Shown piece after piece: positions 1-8,000 of a stretch of DNA of 11,558 bases. Where the stretch lies: contig CAYJOG010000045.1 in assembly GCA_964371695.1 (NCBI GenBank), positions 1 to 11,558 of the forward strand, in the 5' to 3' direction. The first letter of the stretch is position 1. Every line of letters begins with the position of its first letter. Source of the DNA: CAYJOG01 sp964371695 [NCBI: uncultured bacterium] (GTDB lineage Bacteria; CAYJOG01). The notes beneath the pieces were generated by a model. It was not told the origin of the DNA. It was given only the letters and a program-made list of their open reading frames with translations, and did not search any database. The position numbers were made by a program, and so were the translations under genes.

Positions 1-197
1 GGGCTGAGGATTTCCTTGCCGCCTTCTTCCAGTTCGGTGGTCTGATACAGCTCTTCTTCGATGATGTCGTTGCACAGCTCAATGCATTCGTCGCAGATGT
101 ACACGCCGGGGCCGGCCACCAGCTTTTTCACCATGTCCTGCGATTTGCCGCAGAAACTGCATCGCAGTTTTTCCTGATAGTTGCCGGACTTGAACAT
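1..197 (-). CDS. clpX: ClpX, ATP-dependent protease unfoldase subunit (N-terminal part only)
   Basis: ClpX is the AAA+ unfoldase that recognises tagged or adaptor-bound proteins and feeds them to the ClpP peptidase in the cytoplasm. Only the first 65 codons lie in the window; the gene runs off the left edge, so no AAA+ domain is visible. The translation starts [18 protein letters not shown] and contains the ClpX zinc-binding domain: C13 and C16 (CSFC) with C35 and C38 (CDEC), followed by the usual IELCND segment and an acidic stretch. This spacing matches the known ClpX zinc finger. The ATG is supported by a strong AAAGGAG at 203-209, five bases upstream. The gene immediately upstream is a sugar transferase, not clpP, so clpX is not in the common clpP-clpX order here. 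Identification is firm; completeness cannot be judged. Confidence 0.95.
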   Translation of the reverse strand, partial: MFKSGNYQEKLRCSFCGKSQDMVKKLVAGPGVYICDECIELCNDIIEEELYQTTELEEGGKEILS

Positions 198-281
198 GAA
201 AACTCCTTTAAGGCGAATGCCTGCTTACATCTTACAAAAATCCGCCGAGGCGTCAGGGATTTTTAAGATTTCGATAAACGT

Positions 282-311
282 ATTATCCGTCGAAACCCAC
301 GTTTTGAGCAA
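282..311 (-). promoter_or_regulatory. Candidate sigma-70 promoter for clpX
   Basis: In the 148-bp gap between the sugar transferase and clpX, the minus strand reads TTGCTC (306-311), an 18-base spacer and GATAAT (282-287). This is a fair sigma-70 match placed about 75 bases upstream of the clpX ribosome site. No terminator hairpin is seen between the two genes, so read-through from upstream is also possible. Confidence 0.4.
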
Positions 312-345
312 GTTTTGCTTTTTGCTGCCTGCCACCTTGCGGTTT

Positions 346-1848
346 TCAATACGCATTTCGCCTCAGAATCAGCTCCAGAAAGGTCTGAAGATAAATCCGA
401 AGCTCCAGCGTCCACGACCAGGAATCCTTGTAGAACAGGTCGTAACGGGTGCGTTCCTCGATGCTGGTGTTGCCCCTGAGGCCATTGACCTGCGCCCAGC
501 CGCTGATGCCCGGCCGCACATGGTGGCGTTCTTCATAACGCCTGATCACGGCGGCAAACTGGTCTACAAAAGCCCGGCGCTCTGGCCGGGGACCGATGAA
601 ACTCATCTCGCCCTTGAGCACGTTGATGAACTGGGGCAGTTCATCCAGGCTCAGGTGTCGCAGCCACTTGCCCACGCGGGTGGTGCGGGGGTCGTCTTCC
701 CGCGCCCACACCGGGCCGGTGGCTTCTTCGGCGTTCACGGTCATGCTGCGGAACTTGTGAATGCGGAACGGGCGGCCATTCAGGCCCACGCGCTCCTGGC
801 TGTAAATCACCGGCCCGCGGTCTTCCAGCCAGATCAAAAAACCGATCACGGCGAACACCGGAGCCAGCGTGAGCATCAGCACCGAAGCCAGGGTGATATC
901 CACGGCGCGCTTGGCCATGGCGTTGAACCCCGCCAGGGCCGTGGCCCTGGGGCTGAGCACATACACACCCCGAATCGCCTCAAAGCTCACCGGGTCGGGT
1001 ATGAACTGGTAAACCTCTGGCAACAGTCGCACCGCCACCCCCAGCTGCATGGCCTGCTGAATAACGGGGGCGCATTCGGCGTGCTGGCTGGCGGGCAGGG
1101 CCACGATGACTTCGTCGGCGGCGTGTTCGGTCACGGCGTGGCGCAGGCTTCCCACGGTGCCCAGGCGGGGCAACAGGCCCTTCAGGTCATCAGCCCCGTC
1201 GCTGCGCAGATAACCCACTGCGGTGTAACCCGCCTCGGGGTGGCGCAGCAGGCGGCCATAGACAAACCGGGCATGGTTGCCGCTGCCCACAAAAATCACT
1301 CGCCGGTTGCCATAGCCCTTGGCGTGCAGGTGGTTCACCCAGGTGCTGAGCAGCATCCTGGCCCCCCCCACCCCAAATGGAATGCCCACGGCCATGAGAA
1401 ACATGAATCCCCGGCTGTAAGATGCTTCACGGATGAAAAACAGCACGGTGAACAGGGTGAGCAACGTCAGGCCCGTGGTCCGCATCACCCGCACGGTTTC
1501 TTCCACACGGGTGCCCAGCGCGCCGCGATACAACCCCTGCATCCAGGCATAAAAAACCAGCAGGCCCGTAATGCCCAGAATCACAAGTTGATAATTGGCC
1601 AGCAATTCCGGCGTGCGAACTTCTTCTTGTCCGGGACCAAAGTAAAAATGCAGCACATAGGCCAACACCCCCACGCCATAGGTCGTGGCCATGTCCAGGC
1701 CAAATCGCGCGGCGGACACCACGCGCTGCATTTTTTGATGAGACAGCCCCGTGGCCTTGGCCTGTACCGCCAGCTTCTGCCGGTTGATCTGGGCAATGTT
1801 GGCGTCTTGCGCCACGATGGGGGGGGCAGTAGCAGACATGGTTAACAA
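346..1848 (-). CDS. Polyprenyl-phosphate sugar-1-phosphate transferase (WbaP/WcaJ-type exopolysaccharide initiator)
   Basis: This inner-membrane enzyme would start a surface polysaccharide by moving a hexose-1-phosphate from a UDP-sugar to undecaprenyl phosphate. Visible parts: membrane segments near residues 47-70, 86-107, 124-140 and 147-167; a Rossmann-like CoA-binding_3-type domain starting at 183 (VIFVGSGNHA); a re-entrant membrane helix near 317-340 with P330; and the catalytic bacterial sugar transferase domain with KFRSM (365-369), LDELPQF (401-407, Asp-Glu pair at 402-403), GPRP (419-422) and RPGISGWAQVNG (445-456). Length 500 is normal for the family. The TTG at 1848 has AAGGA seven bases upstream and overlaps the stop of the preceding glycosyltransferase; the ATG at 1839 (MSATAPP) is the alternative but is about 16 bases from that site. 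Two 8-base C/G runs lie in the gene (1819-1826 and 1362-1369). The sugar transferred cannot be told from sequence. Confidence 0.92.
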   Translation of the reverse strand: MLTMSATAPPIVAQDANIAQINRQKLAVQAKATGLSHQKMQRVVSAARFGLDMATTYGVGVLAYVLHFYFGPGQEEVRTPELLANYQLVILGITGLLVFYAWMQGLYRGALGTRVEETVRVMRTTGLTLLTLFTVLFFIREASYSRGFMFLMAVGIPFGVGGARMLLSTWVNHLHAKGYGNRRVIFVGSGNHARFVYGRLLRHPEAGYTAVGYLRSDGADDLKGLLPRLGTVGSLRHAVTEHAADEVIVALPASQHAECAPVIQQAMQLGVAVRLLPEVYQFIPDPVSFEAIRGVYVLSPRATALAGFNAMAKRAVDITLASVLMLTLAPVFAVIGFLIWLEDRGPVIYSQERVGLNGRPFRIHKFRSMTVNAEEATGPVWAREDDPRTTRVGKWLRHLSLDELPQFINVLKGEMSFIGPRPERRAFVDQFAAVIRRYEERHHVRPGISGWAQVNGLRGNTSIEERTRYDLFYKDSWSWTLELRIYLQTFLELILRRNAY

Positions 1849-2954
1849 CGGGCCATCCTTGACCGGTGCTGATCACATACTTGGTCGATCAGAGTAAACA
1901 TTTTAGTTTTAAACACTGCGGCGTCAAACCCCATGGCGTGCTGGCGTATGGCCTCAGGATTCCACGCCCCTTCCTCCAACCGTTCCACGGCCCGGTTGAG
2001 CGCCTCGGGCGTCTGCTCGTCAAAAAACACGCCCGTCTGGCCATCCTGCACTGTTTCCAGCGCCCCGCCACGGCCAAAAGCCACCACGGGGGCGCCGCTG
2101 GCCATGGCCTCCAGAGGAGTGAGGCCAAAGTCTTCTTCTCCGGGGAACACAAATCCCTTCGCTCGGCTGAGGTAATCCACGACATCTCTATCGTCCATGT
2201 ATCCCAGAACTTTTACATTCTGTTTTGCTTTTTCTCTTATTTGCTCCAGTTGGGGCCCGCCCCCGATCACCACCAGGGGGCGTCCGCTCTGGTTAAACGC
2301 GTCTACGGCCAGATCCACCCGTTTGTAACCCACCAAGCGCCCCATACACAGATAAAAATCCTCTTTCTGTTCACTCAAACAGAACGATTCTCCCCGAATG
2401 GGGCTGTGGATCACCGTGCTCTCACGCCGGTAATACTTCTCGATGCGCCGGGCCACATTATGCGAATTGGCCACAAAATGGTCCACCCGTGCGGCAGCGG
2501 CATAATCGTGTAGTCTTAAATAGTTCATAACAAAAGGAAGAAGGGCACGCACCAGACGCCCCGGGTTCTCCCGGTTCAGATACTCATGAAAAAATCCCCA
2601 CCCATAACGCATGGGACTGTGGACAAAACAGATGTGGGGGGTTTCGGGCCGGGTGATGACACTTTTGGCAGAGCTGTGATGGCTGGACAGCACCAAGTCA
2701 TATTCGGTCAAATCAAACTGTTCAAAAGCAAACGGAAACAAGGGGATCATGTGCTGGTGCTTTTTCAGCGCCCCTGGCAGCTTCTGCAAAAAACTGGTGC
2801 GGATGTCGTAATCCCGAAACCGGGCGGGCATCCTGTCCCGGTCATAGAGCGCCGTGAAAATGGGGGCCTCAGGGAACATCTCGTGAAACACCTCGGCCAC
2901 CAGATCCGAGCCGCCCCAGGTCACCAGAAATTCATGGACAAGCGCGATTTTCAC
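1842..2954 (-). CDS. Family 4 glycosyltransferase, surface polysaccharide synthesis
   Basis: A GT-B fold, retaining glycosyltransferase of family GT4, likely adding a sugar from a nucleotide donor to the lipid-linked polysaccharide at the inner face of the inner membrane. The N-terminus (KIALVHEFLVTWGGSDLV, residues 2-19) carries the glycine-rich acceptor-side loop; HSPMRYGWGF lies at 112-121. The C-terminal donor domain shows GRLVGYKRVDLAVDAF (205-220, with R206 and K211 in phosphate-binding positions), GGGP (231-234) and the EX7E motif E274/E282 in EEDFGLTPLEAMASG. It resembles WbaZ-like mannosyltransferases, but the sugar is not provable here. Start is a GTG with a G-rich ribosome site (AGGGGG) about seven bases upstream. 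Its stop overlaps the TTG start of the sugar-1-phosphate transferase, so the two are translationally coupled. Length 370 is complete for the family. Confidence 0.88.
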   Translation of the reverse strand: MKIALVHEFLVTWGGSDLVAEVFHEMFPEAPIFTALYDRDRMPARFRDYDIRTSFLQKLPGALKKHQHMIPLFPFAFEQFDLTEYDLVLSSHHSSAKSVITRPETPHICFVHSPMRYGWGFFHEYLNRENPGRLVRALLPFVMNYLRLHDYAAAARVDHFVANSHNVARRIEKYYRRESTVIHSPIRGESFCLSEQKEDFYLCMGRLVGYKRVDLAVDAFNQSGRPLVVIGGGPQLEQIREKAKQNVKVLGYMDDRDVVDYLSRAKGFVFPGEEDFGLTPLEAMASGAPVVAFGRGGALETVQDGQTGVFFDEQTPEALNRAVERLEEGAWNPEAIRQHAMGFDAAVFKTKMFTLIDQVCDQHRSRMARC

Positions 2955-3019
2955 AGCCGGACCCCCTGCCCTGTTTCGGCAGAAAACACTCCCTGATTAA
3001 CGTCCATGGACAAACCCGC

Positions 3020-3883
3020 TTATTTTCGCCCTGTGTCGCGGTGGTGCAAGTTCACGCGATAACCCGCCTCGGCCAGGGTTTTGGCCAGGTCTTCGCCCAG
3101 CACCACCGAGCGGTGCCGCCCCCCCGTGCAGCCGATGGCCACCGTGAGGTGGGGCTTGCCCTCTGCCACATAGTGGGGCAGCAGAAAGGTCAGAAAGTCC
3201 GTCATCCGCTGCAACAACTGGCTGCTCACCGGGCTTTCCATCACAAACGCCCGCACCCGTTCATCCTGACCCGTGTATTGCCGCAGTTCGCGGTCATAGT
3301 GTGGGTTGGGCAAAAAGCGCACGTCAAACACCAGGTCGGCGTCTTTGGGCAGGCCGTGTTTGAAACCGAAACTGACCACCGACACCGTGAGGGTCTGCAC
3401 CGGCCCGTCAGTGCTGAGCCATTCCACCAGCGTTTTTTTGAACACCTGGGGAGTGAGGCCGCTGGTGTCCAGCACCAGATCGGCATATTCCCGAATGGGG
3501 GCCAGGGCCTCGCGCTCCAGGGCGATGCCCTCGCTGAGGCGTCCCGCGCCCGAAAGGGGGTGCTGACGCCGGGCCTCTTTAAAGCGGGCGATCAACACGT
3601 TTTCGTCGGCCTCCAGAAACAACACGGCAAAGGGCACTTCATCGGTGCGCAGTGCGTCCATTTCGGCCTTCAGGTCGGCGAAGAACTCCGCGCTGCGAAT
3701 GTCCATCACCACTGCCACCCGCGAGAGCGCCGTGCCGTCGCGCTGCGAAAGCTCCAGTATGTTGCGCAGGAGCGAAGGCGGCAGGTTGTCGATGCAGTAA
3801 TACCCCATGTCCTCCAGACACTTGGCGGCGTGGGTTTTTCCGGCCCCGCTGAAACCCGTGATGATGATGAGCTTTTTCAGCAC
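3020..3883 (-). CDS. rapZ: RapZ, RNase adapter / nucleotide-binding regulator
   Basis: RapZ (YvcJ family) binds nucleotides and, in E. coli, senses glucosamine-6-phosphate and directs RNase E to the sRNA GlmZ, thereby setting GlmS and amino-sugar supply. Seen here: Walker A GFSGAGKT (10-17); DNLPPSLL (32-39); family segment RRQHPLS (105-111); C-terminal domain with SFGFKHGLP (171-179), ADLVFDVRFLPNPHY (182-196), GCTGGRHRSV (251-260) and HHRDTGRK at the end. The 287 residues match the usual length. The final basic tail is short compared with E. coli RapZ, whose terminal lysines and arginine help bind RNA, so the GlmZ-type function is not assured. Start is GTG at 3883; an in-frame TAG lies four codons upstream, fixing the frame's left limit, but the ribosome site is weak. 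It heads the minus-strand block, 65 bp upstream of the glycosyltransferase, and is not next to rpoN or PTS genes in this window. Confidence 0.93.
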   Translation of the reverse strand: MLKKLIIITGFSGAGKTHAAKCLEDMGYYCIDNLPPSLLRNILELSQRDGTALSRVAVVMDIRSAEFFADLKAEMDALRTDEVPFAVLFLEADENVLIARFKEARRQHPLSGAGRLSEGIALEREALAPIREYADLVLDTSGLTPQVFKKTLVEWLSTDGPVQTLTVSVVSFGFKHGLPKDADLVFDVRFLPNPHYDRELRQYTGQDERVRAFVMESPVSSQLLQRMTDFLTFLLPHYVAEGKPHLTVAIGCTGGRHRSVVLGEDLAKTLAEAGYRVNLHHRDTGRK

Positions 3884-4106
3884 CCGCCAAGGCTAGCAGA
3901 TGCCCACCGTTCACAGAACCACCCTATTCGGGAAATGGAGACAGGCTCCCCTCCTCGGTTCAAAAAAACATGCCGCAAGCCGATAATATGACTCAACCAC
4001 ACCAGAGCCAGTCTTTTAAAGGGTGCAAGCCGCATGAGCCGCGCCCCACCCATAAAACTTCGGTGCGACTTTTTTCTTTCAAACCCCAACAACAAAAAGG
4101 AATCGC
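3884..4106. other. Divergent intergenic region between rapZ and the membrane SpeE-like gene
   Basis: These 223 bases must hold the start signals of both divergent genes. The best minus-strand promoter candidate for rapZ is TGGCTC (4005-4010), 16 bases, TATTAT (3983-3988); only the -10 half is convincing. No good plus-strand promoter is visible. A ribosome site AAGGA lies five bases before the ATG at 4107. A minus-strand reading frame crossing the region (4116-3877) has no recognisable protein and is not called. Confidence 0.35.
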
Positions 4107-6443
4107 ATGAAACCACGTTTTTTCGCCATTTTTGCCCTGATTGCCGCCACCTGTTTTATCACCGGCGCCTTGTTGGTCACCCCCGATTTTCTTTCGACAT
4201 TAACCAATGACGGGGTCATTCAACCCAGTTACCTTCCCCTGATTCGTTTTTACCGGGTTTTCAGCGGAGGGGCCGGCCTGCTGCTGCTTTTTTCCGCCGC
4301 TGCCCTGGCGTGGCGGCCAGCGCAGTTTTTGTCCTGGATATCCGGTGTGGTTTTTCAGGATCCTGCACAATCCGAAAAAGGCGGCAGCGTCAAGCTTTTC
4401 CTCATCAGCTTCAGTTTCATGTATTTCGAGATCCTGATGCTGCGGTGGGTCGGCTCAGAATTCCGCATCATGGCCTTTTTCAAAAACATCATCATGATGG
4501 CGTGCATTTTTGGTCTGGGTCTTGGTTTTGCCCTGACCACCAGCCGGTGGCGGTTCAACAACCTGTTTGTGGTGCTGACAGCGTTGTTCACCATGGTCAT
4601 GAACATGGGCAGCAAAAAACTGTTCCTGCTGGTTCACTCTCCCGGAACCGGAGACGAACACATCTGGACCACCGCAAGGCTGCTGGAATCCACGGGTTCC
4701 CTGATGCTGGAAAGCCTTCTGTTTTACGGATCGGTTCTTTTCCTTTTTCTATGGATTGCCTTTTTATTCATTGGCCCGGCGCAAATCGCAGGCCGCCTGA
4801 TGCACCAGTTGCCGCCTCTCAAAGCCTATTCCATCAACGTTGCTGGCGGCTTGTTCGCCCTGGTGACGTTTTCTCTTTTGTCCTGGTTTTCAACGCCCCC
4901 TGAAATCTGGTTTGGCCTGGGGTTTGCCCTGGCGCTCTGGTTTTATCTTGAGGACAAAGCATGGTTTGCCCTGAGCGCTCTGGCTGCCGCAGCCTCTATC
5001 GGCCTGTTTCTCGGCAACCGCTATCTGGATATCCGCTGGTCGCCCTATTACAAAATACAGACCTCCGACAGTTATATGCCAGACGACAAGGGGAAACTGG
5101 TCAAAATTGGGTTTGAGCATTTTGTCAATGGAGCGGGGTTTCAGGAGACCCTGGACCTTCACGAAGTTCCATTGCCCGCCTACCTGAACCGCTACGACCT
5201 GAAATACAACCTGCCCTACCGCATCAAACCCGCCAAAGAGGTGCTGATTGTGGGCGGCGGCACGGGCAACAACGCGGCCGCAGCCGTGCGCAACAACGCC
5301 CAGCATATAGACGTGGCGGAAATCGACCCCATGATTGTCCAGATTGGCCGGGAGATTCACCCAGAAAACCCCTATGAAAATCAAAAAGTCCACGTTTATA
5401 TCAATGATGCGAGAAACTTTTTCAAGACCACCCACCGAAAATATGACCTGATTGTGTTTGGCCTTCTGGATTCCCACACGATGTTTTCCAGCATGGCCAG
5501 TGTGCGTCTGGACAATTTTGTCTACACCAAAGAAAGCATGGCCCAGGTCAAACGCCTGCTCAAACCAGACGGCGTGGTGGTGCTGGATTTTGCCGTGGGT
5601 AAACCGTGGATCGGCAACCGGCTGGCCCAGGTGCTGAAAGATGTATTCGGCCAGGAACCTCTTTCCACCCAGTTTGGCATGTTTGTGGCCGGACCCGGCG
5701 TGGCGGCAAGCACGTGGTCTCGGCATCCCATTTTTTCAAACCCGCTTTATGCCTCAGGCCGGGCAGAGGCCGCCACCGACGACTGGCCCTATCTGTATCT
5801 CCGGGCAAAGGAAATTCCCGGCACCTATCTGGTGATGCTGAGCATTATTCTGGCGGCCTGCCTTGTTGTCGTTCTTAAAACAAGCCCGGAAACCAGAAAA
5901 CCACAATGGCATTTCTTTTTTCTGGGGTCTGGCTTTTTGCTGGTGGAGTTCAAGAGCATTGCAGAAGCGGCCTTGCTGTTTGGTTCGACATGGATTGTCA
6001 ACGCGTTTGTCATCGCAGGTGTTCTGTTGATGATTCTTGCAGCCAACGCTTTGGCCAACAGGCTGCAGAACATCAACCGGAATGTGTTTTATGTCCTGCT
6101 GATCTCAAGCCTTGTCCTGAATTATTTATTGCCCGTGTCCTCCTGGCTTGGCTCAGCGGATTACGTCACCAAGGGAATCGTCAGCAGCATTTTCCTTGCG
6201 TTGCCCCTCTTTTTTGCGGGCCTCATTTTTGCCGGCTCCATTCGTCTCACCACGCAAATCGGCGCGGCGCTCAGTTCCAATCTGCTGGGCACCGTGCTGG
6301 GCGGCATGTTTGAGTACGCCTCCCTGGCTGTGGGCATCCACCAGCTTTATTTGCTGGCGGGCATGTTTTATCTGCTCTCCTGGGTGGCCACGCTCAAGCA
6401 GCAGCCGAGAGCCCCTTTGCACACTGTGGCCGGGTCTTCTTGA
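4107..6443 (+). CDS. Multi-spanning membrane protein with central spermidine-synthase-like (SpeE fold) domain
   Basis: The 778 residues divide into an N-terminal membrane half (segments about 5-25, 52-70, 97-113, 125-145, 152-175, 202-224, 242-262, 266-303), a soluble domain (about 305-570) and a second membrane half (571-590, 602-620, 627-649, 658-676, 690-712, 720-762). The soluble domain has the class I nucleotide-binding loop VLIVGGGTGNNA (379-390), an acidic strand end VAEIDP (403-408), NDARNFF (433-439) and LLKPDGVVVLDF (484-495), as in spermidine synthases and related methyltransferase folds. Where these enzymes have a D-x-x-D-P catalytic segment, this protein reads YDLIVFGLLDSH: the first aspartate is glycine, so classical aminopropyl transfer is doubtful. 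Each membrane half begins with a helix bearing a buried glutamate (E108, E614), hinting at an internal duplication as in MFS-like permeases. Start chosen from AAGGA at five-base spacing. Substrate and role unknown. Confidence 0.8.
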   Translation: MKPRFFAIFALIAATCFITGALLVTPDFLSTLTNDGVIQPSYLPLIRFYRVFSGGAGLLLLFSAAALAWRPAQFLSWISGVVFQDPAQSEKGGSVKLFLISFSFMYFEILMLRWVGSEFRIMAFFKNIIMMACIFGLGLGFALTTSRWRFNNLFVVLTALFTMVMNMGSKKLFLLVHSPGTGDEHIWTTARLLESTGSLMLESLLFYGSVLFLFLWIAFLFIGPAQIAGRLMHQLPPLKAYSINVAGGLFALVTFSLLSWFSTPPEIWFGLGFALALWFYLEDKAWFALSALAAAASIGLFLGNRYLDIRWSPYYKIQTSDSYMPDDKGKLVKIGFEHFVNGAGFQETLDLHEVPLPAYLNRYDLKYNLPYRIKPAKEVLIVGGGTGNNAAAAVRNNAQHIDVAEIDPMIVQIGREIHPENPYENQKVHVYINDARNFFKTTHRKYDLIVFGLLDSHTMFSSMASVRLDNFVYTKESMAQVKRLLKPDGVVVLDFAVGKPWIGNRLAQVLKDVFGQEPLSTQFGMFVAGPGVAASTWSRHPIFSNPLYASGRAEAATDDWPYLYLRAKEIPGTYLVMLSIILAACLVVVLKTSPETRKPQWHFFFLGSGFLLVEFKSIAEAALLFGSTWIVNAFVIAGVLLMILAANALANRLQNINRNVFYVLLISSLVLNYLLPVSSWLGSADYVTKGIVSSIFLALPLFFAGLIFAGSIRLTTQIGAALSSNLLGTVLGGMFEYASLAVGIHQLYLLAGMFYLLSWVATLKQQPRAPLHTVAGSS

Positions 6444-6498
6444 GTCATTTGCGAAGCTGGGATCCGTGGTCTTTATCAAAATCTGACCCGGCCCCAGA

Positions 6499-7494
6499 AT
6501 GCGCGTCATGGCCCGCGTGCTTCCGGTGGACGACCCCAACGCCATTGAGGAGGCGGCAGCCCTGTTGCGCCGGGGAGACGTGGTGGCCGTGCCCACCGAA
6601 ACGGTTTATGGCTTGGCGGCAGACGCCACCAACCCCCAGGCGGTGGCCAAAATTTTTGAAGTCAAAGCGCGCCCGGCCCACGACCCGCTGATTGTGCATG
6701 TGGCAGATACCGAAGCAGCCCTGGCGCTTTGGGAGAATCCTCCTGCTCTGGCCCGCCGGTTGGCGCAGGCCTTCTGGCCCGGCCCCCTCACCATGGTGCA
6801 TCCCGCCCGGCCCGGCGCAGTGGCCCCCGCCGTAACAGCGGGGCTGGGCACACTGGCCGTGCGCGTGAGCGCCCATCCAGGTTTTTTGTCCCTGCTGAGG
6901 GCCTGCGGCCTGCCCCTGGCGGCCCCCAGCGCCAACCCCTTTGGCCAAACCAGCCCCACCACCGCCGCCCATGTGGCTTCGGCGCTGGGAGACAGGATTC
7001 CCCTGATTCTGGACGGCGGCCCCTGCCGGGTGGGCCTGGAAAGCACCGTGATCTCACTGGAACCCGAACTTGTGGTGCTTCGACTGGGGGGAGTTCCAAA
7101 AGAATCCCTGGAAGAAGTGCTGGGCCGCCCGCTGGCCAGCCGCATCAGCAGCAGCCAGCCGACCTCTCCGGGCCAGTTGTCGCGTCATTATGCGCCCCAC
7201 ACACCGCTATATTTGATGCCCTCACCCGATGCCCTGCCCCCTCCCACTCGGCGGGAAAAAGCAGCCCTGATCTGTCCCCTGGCCAGCCAGTTGTCCCCCA
7301 GGGCGGCCTCCGGTTTTGCTGAAATCCGGGTGTTGAGCCCAAAAAACCGTCTCGAAGAGGCTGCGCAAAACCTTTATGGCACACTTTTGGCGCTGGACAA
7401 AAGGGGTTTTGAGGCCATTTTTGCTCTGAAAGCCCCAGAAGTGGGGCTTGGACGGGCCATCAACGACCGTCTCACCCGCGCATCTGAAAAATAA
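6499..7494 (+). CDS. sua5: Sua5-type L-threonylcarbamoyladenylate synthase
   Basis: This cytoplasmic enzyme makes threonylcarbamoyl-AMP from threonine, bicarbonate and ATP, the first step of the t6A37 modification of ANN-decoding tRNAs; TsaD and partners then transfer the group. The YrdC domain occupies roughly residues 8-200 with PTETVYGLAADA (32-43), KARPAHDPL (56-64), SAN (144-146) and ESTV (181-184). A linker with SPGQLSRHYAP (223-233), the hallmark of the longer Sua5 form, leads to the C-terminal Sua5 domain (about 235-331), so this is Sua5 rather than the short TsaC. The length (331) is typical. ATG at 6499 is the first start after an in-frame TGA; a second ATG at 6508 (MARVLPVDD) is possible, as neither has a clear ribosome site. 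It follows the membrane protein by 55 bp on the same strand and may be cotranscribed. Confidence 0.93.
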   Translation: MRVMARVLPVDDPNAIEEAAALLRRGDVVAVPTETVYGLAADATNPQAVAKIFEVKARPAHDPLIVHVADTEAALALWENPPALARRLAQAFWPGPLTMVHPARPGAVAPAVTAGLGTLAVRVSAHPGFLSLLRACGLPLAAPSANPFGQTSPTTAAHVASALGDRIPLILDGGPCRVGLESTVISLEPELVVLRLGGVPKESLEEVLGRPLASRISSSQPTSPGQLSRHYAPHTPLYLMPSPDALPPPTRREKAALICPLASQLSPRAASGFAEIRVLSPKNRLEEAAQNLYGTLLALDKRGFEAIFALKAPEVGLGRAINDRLTRASEK

Positions 7495-7505
7495 AATCAA
7501 TAAAC

Positions 7506-7533
7506 TTGACACAGGTTGACTAAGTTTTATGAT
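7506..7533 (+). promoter_or_regulatory. Strong promoter for hsp20
   Basis: TTGACA (7506-7511), a 16-base spacer and TATGAT (7528-7533) make a near-consensus sigma-70 promoter 30 bases before the hsp20 start codon. The preceding C gives CTTGAC, the first half of heat-shock sigma-32 promoters, but the -10 side lacks the CCCCAT block, so sigma-70 recognition fits better. TTGAC is repeated ten bases on at 7516-7520. No CIRCE element is present. Confidence 0.65.
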
Positions 7534-7562
7534 GGTTGAAATAAAACTTTCGGAGGTTCACC

Positions 7563-7991
7563 ATGACACTCATGAAAAGCCACTTCCCCTTCAGCCACTC
7601 CCCCTTCAACCTTTTGTGGGACCTGCACAGCGACCGGTTTCCCACCACCGACGAAAACGCCCAGCTCACCCCCAAGGTGGAGGTCCACGAACAAGCCGAC
7701 GCCTTTGTGCTGAGCGCCGAGCTGCCGGGCATCGCCAAAGAAGACATTGACGTCAAGGTTCAGGACGGCGTGCTCACCCTCAAGGCCACCAAAAAAGTGA
7801 GCGAACAGCGGGACAAGGGCACCGTGCATTTCAGCGAGGTGTCCTATGGCGAATATGCCCGTTCGTGGAAACTGCCCAAACAGGTGGATCAGGACAACAT
7901 CCACGCCAGTTACGAAAACGGCGTGCTGCGCCTGGAACTGAAAAAAGTGGAAGAAGCCAAACCCAAAGAGATTTCCGTTTCCGTCAAATAA
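7563..7991 (+). CDS. Hsp20/alpha-crystallin small heat-shock protein
   Basis: A cytoplasmic ATP-independent holdase that binds unfolding proteins as oligomers and passes them to DnaK/ClpB. The 142 residues show a short N-terminal arm (1-35), the alpha-crystallin domain (about 36-128) with ELPGIAKEDIDV (53-64), SEVSYGEYARSW (91-102) and the signature ENGVLRLELKK (118-128), then a short tail with the oligomer-contact I-x-V motif at 137-139 (ISV). Start ATG is preceded by CGGAGG (7551-7556) at six-base spacing. It has its own strong promoter and lies 88 bp upstream of a sigma factor gene on the same strand, with no terminator between them, which suggests a shared heat-stress transcript. Length and motifs are typical of class A bacterial Hsp20 proteins. 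Confidence 0.95.
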   Translation: MTLMKSHFPFSHSPFNLLWDLHSDRFPTTDENAQLTPKVEVHEQADAFVLSAELPGIAKEDIDVKVQDGVLTLKATKKVSEQRDKGTVHFSEVSYGEYARSWKLPKQVDQDNIHASYENGVLRLELKKVEEAKPKEISVSVK

Positions 7992-8000
7992 AAAAATATC

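Noticed and set aside
181-1845. Long plus-strand reading frame (554 codons)
   Set aside because: It is antisense to the well-recognised sugar-1-phosphate transferase; its His/Gln/Gly-rich translation shows no family motif and arises from GC-biased third positions.
3002-3011. Palindrome GTCCATGGAC just after rapZ
   Set aside because: Too short and isolated to assign as an operator or terminator; plausible by chance.
7495-7562. CIRCE (HrcA) operator before hsp20
   Set aside because: No TTAGCACTC / GAGTGCTAA inverted repeat is present; only the TTGACA/TATGAT promoter and a TTGAC repeat are seen.
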